From Syntrophomonas sp. UBA5288 (GTDB taxonomy: Bacteria > Bacillota > Syntrophomonadia > Syntrophomonadales > Syntrophomonadaceae), in NCBI GenBank assembly GCA_002408445.1, contig DHSK01000150.1:1-10723 (forward strand): a stretch of DNA of 10,723 nucleotides, written 5' to 3'. Positions within the stretch are counted from its first letter, which is position 1. Each line of letters starts with the position of its first letter. Under the pieces are notes generated by a model. That model did not search any database. It saw nothing but the letters and a program-made list of their open reading frames with translations, and was not told the origin of the DNA. Of the stretch, positions 6,825 to 10,723 are shown one piece after another. A program made the position numbers and the translations under genes.

Positions 6825-7398
6825 GCTGATTCATCTCCTTTTCTATAAGCTCTTTGGCTTCTCGCCGGGCTCGGGTCAGATACTGCCGGACACTGCCCGG
6901 GGCTATGTTCAAAATATTCGCGATCTCACGGTCATGCAATTCCAAGATGTATTTGAAATACAACAGCTCTTTCTGCTTTTCCGGCAGCTTTAATATGGCG
7001 TCCTTCAACTCGTTTATTTCTTCCTGATGTACGATCCTTTCCTCTATTATGTTGTCTGTCAGGCTGGGGATCTTTTCGGCCAGATCCGCATCTTCTCCAA
7101 AATACAGGTGTTTTTGCTGCACATCTCGGCGTTTTATGAAGTTGATGGCAACGCTCCTGGAAGTATAGACAACATAGGCAGCCAAACTGCAACTTTCCAG
7201 CGTGCGAATTGAAGAAATTTTATCAATTAACTTGATGAACGTATCATTGGCCAAATCCTCCGCCTGGTGCTTATCGCGGGTGATATTGTAAACGGTTTTC
7301 CGAACCAGAGCGTAATAATTCTTATATAAATTCAGCATAAAGGCCTTATCTTCTTCGCTCTCCAGGGCGGTGATCATCAGCATGATCATTATCATCAC
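6811..7398 (-). CDS. ECF-type RNA polymerase sigma-70 factor
   Basis: The frame codes for up to 195 residues. Region 2 (about 20-90) includes LYKNYYALVRKTVYNIT, QAEDLANDTFIKLIDKI and SRSVAINFIKRR. Region 4 (about 130-185) includes LPEKQKELLYFKYILEL, then the helix-turn-helix DREIANILNIAPGSVRQYLTRARRE. The length and two-domain layout are those of ECF sigma factors. The start is ambiguous: GTG 7398, ATG 7395, ATG 7389 and later ATGs are all in frame. With AAAGGA at 7400-7405, ATG 7389 has the best spacing (about 10 bases). The gene overlaps its anti-sigma partner. It is divergent from the operon at 7740-9363 and probably drives the three GTTGCAA-N15-GTCTTTA promoters. Confidence 0.9.
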   Translation of the reverse strand: MMIMIMLMITALESEEDKAFMLNLYKNYYALVRKTVYNITRDKHQAEDLANDTFIKLIDKISSIRTLESCSLAAYVVYTSRSVAINFIKRRDVQQKHLYFGEDADLAEKIPSLTDNIIEERIVHQEEINELKDAILKLPEKQKELLYFKYILELHDREIANILNIAPGSVRQYLTRARREAKELIEKEMNQRAES

Positions 7399-7412
7399 AT
7401 CCTTTGTAATGA

Positions 7413-7418
7413 ATTATA
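7413..7418 (-). promoter_or_regulatory. TATAAT -10 candidate upstream of the sigma factor gene
   Basis: A perfect TATAAT lies on the minus strand, but no good -35 is seen at 16-18 bases. The implied start (near 7406) would leave almost no leader before the AAAGGA RBS. It may be a chance match in AT-rich DNA. No copy of the GTTGCAA-N15-GTCTTTA motif faces this gene. Confidence 0.25.
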
Positions 7419-7520
7419 CAAGCATTTAAATAGAAAACTTACAAAAAAATAAATAAATCCCTAATATTTTTAAAGCGGGGGGCTGATAAAAATTTTTTCT
7501 AAAAGATTCTAAAAATAATG

Positions 7521-7548
7521 TTGCAAAAATGATTTTAAGTTGTCTTTA
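7521..7548 (+). promoter_or_regulatory. ECF-type promoter B (GTTGCAA-N15-GTCTTTA)
   Basis: TTGCAA (7521-7526, preceded by G) and GTCTTTA (7542-7548) are separated by exactly 15 bases, as at 6001-6028 and 10116-10143. The predicted transcription start is near 7555. It drives the plus-strand leader, short ORFs, golvesin-like gene and LolA-like gene, and lies between that operon and the divergent sigma gene. Confidence 0.78.
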
Positions 7549-7564
7549 TAGATAAGAAATTCTT

Positions 7565-7735
7565 GGAAAGGGAAATATTGGCTATGCCATTTGCAGTATA
7601 AGTTGGACAAGAAGTGCTAACGTTCCGTTCAAAACAGGTGTTTTCCTGAATCGCGGAGACAATAGAAGTCAGTTTGGTTTTAAGCAAAAGCCAATATGAT
7701 TTTGCTTAAGATAAATAAAATCGAAGGGAGGTGAT
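7565..7735 (+). ncRNA. Structured 5' leader with hairpins and a possible pseudoknot
   Basis: About 180 bases separate promoter B from the first ORF. A perfect 10-bp stem, TTAAGCAAAA (7680-7689) with TTTTGCTTAA (7700-7709), carries the loop GCCAATATGA. Eight loop bases, GCCAATAT (7690-7697), are fully complementary to ATATTGGC at 7575-7582, so a pseudoknot or an alternative fold could form. Between them lies CAGG-TGTTTT-CCTG (7656-7671) flanked by TTCCG and CGGA, giving a further stem. The SD of the first ORF (7725-7735) starts 15 bases after the last stem. I do not recognise a known riboswitch class; being a cis-regulatory RNA is an inference. Confidence 0.45.
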
Positions 7736-7739
7736 TAAA

Positions 7740-7868
7740 TTGAATATCAAAAATCTAAATTCCGTCATATCAATAGAAGCCCATACGTTAATGCCTTCAC
7801 ACCTATTCTTTCGTGCTCCCCCTGATCATCAATTGGCCGATTTGCTTGAAGTGCTATCGGGAACATAA
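7740..7868 (+). CDS. Short ORF, 42 residues, unknown
   Basis: TTG start with a very strong SD (AAGGGAGGTGAT, 7725-7735) about 8 bases upstream; stop TAA 7866-7868. The product begins MNIKNLNSVISIEAHT and ends ADLLEVLSGT. It has no hydrophobic leader, no cysteine and no recognised motif, and is moderately acidic at the C-terminus. It is the first translated frame after ECF promoter B and its structured leader, so it could be a leader peptide or a small functional protein. The SD quality is the main support. Confidence 0.5.
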   Translation: MNIKNLNSVISIEAHTLMPSHLFFRAPPDHQLADLLEVLSGT

Positions 7869-7884
7869 AAAGGCAGGAACTTTT

Positions 7885-7932
7885 ATGTATGTGGCAAGCA
7901 CAAATTTGAGTCTACTTGAAAAGTTATATTGA
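7885..7932 (+). CDS. Possible 15-residue leader peptide
   Basis: ATG start with a weak AGGAAC about 5 bases upstream; it encodes MYVASTNLSLLEKLY. Its TGA (7930-7932) overlaps the first bases of the GAGGGAGG ribosome binding site of the golvesin-like gene. Ribosomes ending here would sit on that RBS, consistent with translational coupling. It is short enough to be chance. Confidence 0.25.
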   Translation: MYVASTNLSLLEKLY

Positions 7933-7945
7933 GGGAGGTAAGCTT

Positions 7946-8458
7946 ATGAAAGGCAAATCAAAAGGATTGACATTAGCTTTTCTGATCATAACAATTATTC
8001 TTTGTGCATCACTACCGGTTCTGGCAGCAACCACTATTATATATAATGGTGGTAGTGGCTGGAGCCAAAGTGGATCAGAATGGCATTCCCAAAGCACTGG
8101 CCGAGATGGTCAGCCGATTGGTTATAGTCCCCCCATGGTATGGACCTGGAACAACAGCTCAACGACTAGTGAAGGTGGTGCTTGGTCAATCTATAATGTG
8201 TCCGGAGGTTGTTACATTTACGCATATATTCCTCGAAATTATGCCGATGTAAATCAAAGATATTACATTTGGGATAATAATTCCATAATAGCTAGCAGTT
8301 TGGTTAATCAAGCATCCTATGCAGATCAATGGGTAAACCTCGGTTATTTTTCCATTGTACCAAGCCACACTGTGCGTGTCGACTTTGACGATTTTACCCC
8401 GGGGGTATCATCTAATACGAGATATGTAGGGTTTGACGAAATGAGATTTGTATTTTAG
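7946..8458 (+). CDS. Secreted golvesin C-terminal-like domain protein
   Basis: The 170-residue protein starts at ATG 7946 with GGGAGG 7 bases upstream; a longer frame from TTG 7916 would run through the RBS. Residues 1-27 form a signal peptide ending in VLA. The mature protein is about 143 residues. From about residue 70 it follows the golvesin C-terminal/Xly-type beta-sandwich pattern: CYIYAYIPRNYADVNQRYYI, an NQASYADQWVNLGYF core, then VRVDFDD and a closing VGFDEMRF. Domains of this type occur in secreted polysaccharide-associated enzymes, often with an accessory or carbohydrate-binding role. Here the domain stands alone, without an enzyme, so it may be a small wall-associated binding protein. 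It is rich in Trp, Ser, Asn and Tyr, as are many secreted beta proteins. The LolA-like gene starts 17 bases after its stop, in the same operon under promoter B. Confidence 0.75.
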   Translation: MKGKSKGLTLAFLIITIILCASLPVLAATTIIYNGGSGWSQSGSEWHSQSTGRDGQPIGYSPPMVWTWNNSSTTSEGGAWSIYNVSGGCYIYAYIPRNYADVNQRYYIWDNNSIIASSLVNQASYADQWVNLGYFSIVPSHTVRVDFDDFTPGVSSNTRYVGFDEMRFVF

Positions 8459-8475
8459 AGGAGGTGTTTTTTAGT

Positions 8476-9363
8476 ATGGTTACCAAAATAAAAAATTGGA
8501 AATGGCCTGCGAAATTAGCCATCGGGCTTCTTTTTCTGCTGATTGGTTTGGGTGCTATCATAGGCGGTAATAAAGGAGTGCCTATTCAAGCCGCCGATCA
8601 AATTGAAAATCATGTATCAGCAGATACAACAACATTGAGTTCTAATTCTGATATTAGCAAGATAAAAGCCGTGCTGCTTAATAGTTATCAAAATTACGAT
8701 TCCGTAAGCTTCAAATTTAATAAATGGGAACTTATCGATGGGAAAAAGCATCTCACCAACGCTTCGGTTAAGGTGGTGCAAAGACCTGTTCCAATGGTTA
8801 ACATGATGATGACCAGCGGAATGGAGGGAGAAAAGCAATACATTACGCAAGAGATTAGTGACGGTAAGCAGACTTTTACCTACGATGAGGGACGCAACTG
8901 GTATTTTGTGAGAGATACCTATATCTCTCCTGATCCCAAAAAGATGCCGGCTGAAGCACCGGAAAACGCAGTATCTGTCTATGAAAACGGTACCCGAATT
9001 CCCAGTGGTGGAGATGTCGAGCTTGTCGTACATCCCGAGCTTCTAGCGCAAAATTGGATGCTAAACTCACAGGTATCCATAGGCGAAGTTGAAAAAATTG
9101 CCGGGCGAGAAGCTTTAAGGCTGGATATCTTTCCTGCGGAAGCAGCCAAAGATAAATTGGGAGATAAGCGGGTCTATTGGATTGACTCCCAAACGGGAGT
9201 CATCTTAGGCAGTGATATCTACCATAATGGTCAAAAATCGGAAAGTTTTATACTTGAAGATGTCGTTTTTAACCAGGAAATTTCAAAAGAGAATTTCGTT
9301 TTCACAGCTCCGCAAGGTGTTCCCGACTTAAATACCGTACATGCTTCTCCGTTCCCGGAATAA
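8476..9363 (+). CDS. LolA/RseB-like fold membrane-anchored protein
   Basis: The 295-residue protein starts at ATG 8476; AGGAGG (8459-8464) lies 11 bases upstream, and the GTG at 8464 overlaps that SD so cannot be the start. A short basic N-terminus precedes a hydrophobic segment (about residues 13-31), a signal anchor or a signal peptide possibly cut near IQA. The outside part has the LolA/LppX/RseB layout: a helix and strand (IKAVLLNSYQNYDSVSFKF), a long run of strands (KQYITQEISDGKQTFTYD, NWYFVRD), the conserved REALRLDIFP and KRVYWIDSQTGVILGSDIY hairpins, and the closing strand ENFVFTAPQGVP. RseB-type members sense lipids or misfolded envelope proteins and act on anti-sigma factors; GerS-type members work in clostridial spores. 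Which applies is unknown. Its placement in a probable ECF-controlled operon next to the sigma/anti-sigma pair makes feedback on the anti-sigma factor an attractive inference. Confidence 0.75.
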   Translation: MVTKIKNWKWPAKLAIGLLFLLIGLGAIIGGNKGVPIQAADQIENHVSADTTTLSSNSDISKIKAVLLNSYQNYDSVSFKFNKWELIDGKKHLTNASVKVVQRPVPMVNMMMTSGMEGEKQYITQEISDGKQTFTYDEGRNWYFVRDTYISPDPKKMPAEAPENAVSVYENGTRIPSGGDVELVVHPELLAQNWMLNSQVSIGEVEKIAGREALRLDIFPAEAAKDKLGDKRVYWIDSQTGVILGSDIYHNGQKSESFILEDVVFNQEISKENFVFTAPQGVPDLNTVHASPFPE

Positions 9364-9390
9364 TCCTAAAATTAAATGCGGTATTGTTCA

Positions 9391-9421
9391 TAAACCAGGG
9401 AGGGACATCCCCCCTGGTTTA
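9391..9421 (+). terminator. Hairpin terminator of the golvesin/LolA-like operon
   Basis: A 13-bp stem with one bulged A (TAAACCAGGG-A-GGG with CCC-CCCTGGTTTA) closes a 4-base ACAT loop and is followed by TTTAATAT. It lies 28 bases after the stop of the LolA-like gene. Confidence 0.75.
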
Positions 9422-9555
9422 TTTAATATCTTACATTTTGCCACCCTCCCGGCTGGGCTTCTGGTTTTAAATACATAAATCGTTGCACTTTTAATCTGCC
9501 CATCAGTACCATTAGGAGGTACTTCATACTGCTTTTGCTCTTCTTGAACCTCCCG

Positions 9556-10030
9556 TAGAACAATAATTTTGGTCGTTTGATTTAAAAGTATCCTGGCAAT
9601 ATCTACCCCTTGCTGTTCCCCTCCGGATAATTCGTAGATTTATTGCTTAAGCGGAAAATCCAACCCTACCTGCTCCAAAACGGCTCTTTTCCTCTCCTGT
9701 TTTGTTTTTTACCTTTTTTAGCGTAATCAGAGGAATTTCAAGGTTGTAATCGACACTCGCATCATCGATCAAGGCACAGTTTTGAAAAAGATAGGACAAC
9801 CGGTGCGAAGTAGCCGGTTAGCTTTGCGCGAACCGATCCGGGGAGCTAATTCCTCGAACAGCCTGGCCTCCCCCGGTCAGCTTTCTCCAATAACCCCATT
9901 ATAAGATTGTCTTTCCGGCTCCGCTTTTCCCGGTGATGGCTACAACCATAGCACCCAGGCTGTCGCAAAAAGCCAGAGGTACTCCCTTATAGGTCCTGAA
10001 AAACCCCGTACCGAATAAGCGGCCTCCGTA
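9556..10030 (-). pseudogene. Decayed bacteriocin-type ABC transporter ATP-binding protein
   Basis: Pieces in different minus-strand frames, interrupted by stops and frameshifts, reassemble a known ABC ATPase. They are AITGKSGAGKTIL (Walker A, about 9905-9940), LLEKADRG then ARLFEELAPRIGSRKANRLL, YLFQNCALIDDASVDYNLEI (Q-loop, about 9735-9795), EQVGLDFPLK, and IYELSGGEQQGVDIARILL (ABC signature, about 9570-9635). The YLFQN-ALID wording is typical of ATPases from putative bacteriocin (lactococcin 972-type) export or immunity systems. Walker B and the rest of the C-terminus are absent; after TKIIVL the sequence continues as unrelated codons (REVQEEQKQYEVPPNG). No permease or bacteriocin gene remains beside it. 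It is the only thing I see between the terminator at 9421 and the promoter at 10116. Confidence 0.8.
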
Positions 10031-10115
10031 AAACGATACCGGTGTTTATTAAAAGATAACCTGATTCATCCGGTCCAAAGATATTTATAAAAAAGTAAAA
10101 ATATTTATATATATG

Positions 10116-10143
10116 TTGCAAAATATTCCATTAATTGTCTTTA
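10116..10143 (+). promoter_or_regulatory. ECF-type promoter C (GTTGCAA-N15-GTCTTTA)
   Basis: TTGCAA (10116-10121, preceded by G) and GTCTTTA (10137-10143) have the same 15-base spacing as the promoters at 6001-6028 and 7521-7548. Transcription would start near 10150. No gene with a signal peptide follows; downstream is the hairpin-rich region up to 10552. Confidence 0.7.
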
Positions 10144-10160
10144 CATAATGAGAGACCTTT

Positions 10161-10454
10161 TTACTTAGCTCCGTCAATAAGCATCAAAAGTTCAGGCTTA
10201 TTAAACCGGATTTTTAAATTATTAGGATTGTATTTTCTCTGGTTAGCTTCTTGAAAACCAAAAACCGTTGTTTCGGCGGTAGAATAATTAACGGAGTAAC
10301 GAACAAATGCCAAACGGCGGTTTTGAAATAAGAATTCAAAGCCGCCGTTTTCATTTTTAAAAATAGGATTGCGGAAGGTTTTAAGTTTTCCCTTTAAAGG
10401 ACACGGTGGCATTAGGAGGTTGCCGCCGTGCTGCTTGCTCTCTCTCGACATCAT
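10161..10454 (-). CDS. Hypothetical 97-residue ORF, doubtful
   Basis: An open minus-strand frame encodes a basic protein containing GKLKTFRNPIFKNENGGFEF and ending ELLMLIDGAK. I recognise no family, signal peptide or membrane helix. No ribosome binding site precedes ATG 10454 or the later in-frame ATG near 10412. The frame runs through the hairpin at 10312-10350 and opposes transcription from promoter C. The composition is protein-like, so it may be a small gene or a gene fragment, but the competing plus-strand reading is at least as good. Confidence 0.3.
   Translation of the reverse strand: MMSRESKQHGGNLLMPPCPLKGKLKTFRNPIFKNENGGFEFLFQNRRLAFVRYSVNYSTAETTVFGFQEANQRKYNPNNLKIRFNKPELLMLIDGAK
10312..10357 (+). 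terminator. Terminator-like hairpin downstream of promoter C
   Basis: A 16-bp stem with one U·G pair, AAACGGCGGTTTTGAA with TTCAAAGCCGCCGTTT, has loop ATAAGAA and is followed by TCATTTTT. It could end a short RNA of about 200 bases started at promoter C. Confidence 0.5.
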
Positions 10455-10487
10455 CTGATGACATTTGACTGTTCAAAAAAAGCTTAA
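10402..10487 (+). promoter_or_regulatory. Hairpin with SD in its loop and a 19-codon leader frame
   Basis: CACGGTGGCA (10402-10411) pairs with TGCCGCCGTG (10421-10430, one G·U); the loop TTAGGAGGT displays a full SD. The GTG that ends the stem (10428-10430) is 8 bases past the SD and opens a frame for MLLALSRHHLMTFDCSKKA, stopping at 10487. The terminator at 10520-10552 follows, and a gene starts at 10683. This resembles a leader-peptide attenuator, but the peptide has no run of one amino acid. Confidence 0.3.
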
Positions 10488-10519
10488 TTCGTAAAGGGCC
10501 TTATTGCGCCCATGCTTCT

Positions 10520-10552
10520 GCCCGACTGGATATTTTTCAGTCGGGCTTTTTT
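10520..10552 (+). terminator. Strong intrinsic terminator
   Basis: GCCCGACTG (10520-10528) and CAGTCGGGC (10538-10546) form a perfect 9-bp stem with a 9-base loop, followed directly by six T. It isolates promoter C from the gene at 10683, unless it is conditional. Confidence 0.9.
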
Positions 10553-10645
10553 GTGCCTTTTTGCCAAGTGCCATCTGAAAAACGCAACAAACAGCCCTTG
10601 CTGGTTGGGATAAAGAGTGAAAGGGAAATAGGGACAAGTTTAACT

Positions 10646-10655
10646 CCCCCCCCCC
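10646..10655. repeat. Ten-base poly-C tract
   Basis: Ten consecutive C lie 27 bases upstream of the ATG at 10683, in the leader or promoter region of that gene. Homopolymer G/C runs of this length slip readily in replication and are prone to sequencing error. Confidence 0.8.
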
Positions 10656-10682
10656 ATTTGGAACAGGAAGGAGGTGAACTCT

Positions 10683-10723
10683 ATGGAGCGATCTTCTTCC
10701 AATAACAAGGGAAAAACTGTCCA
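10683..10723 (+). CDS. Start of a CDS of unknown function, cut by the window end
   Basis: ATG 10683 follows a strong SD (GGAAGGAGGTGA, about 8 bases upstream). Thirteen residues are visible, MERSSSNNKGKTV, hydrophilic and basic with no signal peptide so far. Nothing about its function can be said. It lies downstream of a strong terminator and a poly-C tract. Confidence 0.6.
   Translation, partial: MERSSSNNKGKTV

Larger units (their letters stand above)
10150..10552 (+). ncRNA. Hairpin-rich transcript candidate between promoter C and a terminator
   Basis: Plus-strand RNA from promoter C would hold three strong stem-loops and no long ORF. The first is a 16-bp stem at 10312-10350 (AAACGGCGGTTTTGAA with its complement, one U·G, 7-base loop) followed by TCATTTTT. 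The second is a 10-bp stem at 10402-10430 with AGGAGG in its loop. The third is the terminator at 10520-10552. The first two stems share complementary ACGGCGG/CCGCCGT segments, so they could pair with each other in alternative folds. The only translatable frame with an RBS is the 19-codon one at 10428. Calling this a functional RNA is an inference. Confidence 0.35.

Noticed and set aside
7495..7526. TTGCAA is palindromic, so promoter B could also fire toward the sigma gene
   Set aside because: On the minus strand the bases 15 further on read CTTTTAG rather than GTCTTTA, so the -10 is not matched; autoregulation through this site is not supported.
8617..9070. Minus-strand frames within the LolA-like gene
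   Set aside because: No RBS, no recognisable protein, and fully contained in a convincing plus-strand gene.
1..10723. tRNA or rRNA genes, insertion sequences, or phage attachment sites
   Set aside because: No tRNA-like cloverleaf, rRNA segment, transposase motif or flanking target duplication was seen.

Overview
The window looks like a chromosomal accessory region from a Firmicute, most likely a Clostridia-type anaerobe. The reasons are strong AAGGAGG-type ribosome binding sites, TTG and GTG starts, an ECF sigma factor next to a DUF4367-type anti-sigma factor, Amidase_6 and BspA-like leucine-rich proteins, and many secreted or lipid-anchored products. I cannot name a genus. Almost every intact gene encodes an exported or membrane protein or its regulator, so this is a cell-envelope island.

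Layout. 1-476 (+) is a wall-hydrolase remnant in which the start of an M23 peptidase domain runs into the second half of a CHAP domain. 694-2109 (-) is a BspA-like LRR lipoprotein. 2185-2475 (-) is a truncated copy of the secreted protein encoded at 5530-5967. 2457-3572 (-) is an unrecognised lipoprotein. 3727-5283 (-) is a two-gene operon with a VKOR-like thiol oxidoreductase upstream of a cysteine-containing Amidase_6 protein. 5530-5967 (-) is a small secreted DUF6147-like protein. 6060-7398 (-) is an ECF sigma factor overlapping its membrane anti-sigma factor. 7521-9363 (+) runs divergently: a promoter, a structured leader, two very short ORFs, a secreted golvesin-like domain protein and a LolA/RseB-like membrane-anchored protein. 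9391-9421 is a terminator. 9556-10030 (-) is a decayed bacteriocin-type ABC ATPase. 10116-10552 (+) is a promoter followed by a hairpin-rich, mostly non-coding stretch ending in a strong terminator. A new gene starts at 10683 and leaves the window.

The most informative signal is a promoter motif seen three times with identical geometry: GTTGCAA, 15 bases, GTCTTTA. It precedes the DUF6147-like gene (minus strand, 6028-6001), the golvesin/LolA-like operon (plus, 7521-7548) and the hairpin-rich region (plus, 10116-10143). The GTC core in the -10 is typical of ECF promoters, and the only sigma gene visible lies between the first two sites. I infer that it reads all three, giving a local regulon of secreted proteins.

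The first of these promoters lies inside a perfect 12-bp inverted repeat that pairs with the downstream gene's ribosome binding site. The anti-SD arm falls upstream of the predicted transcription start. Read-through RNA from the sigma operon would therefore hide the RBS, while RNA started at the ECF promoter would expose it. The VKOR/Amidase_6 pairing suggests that disulphide bonds are made in exported proteins of this organism.
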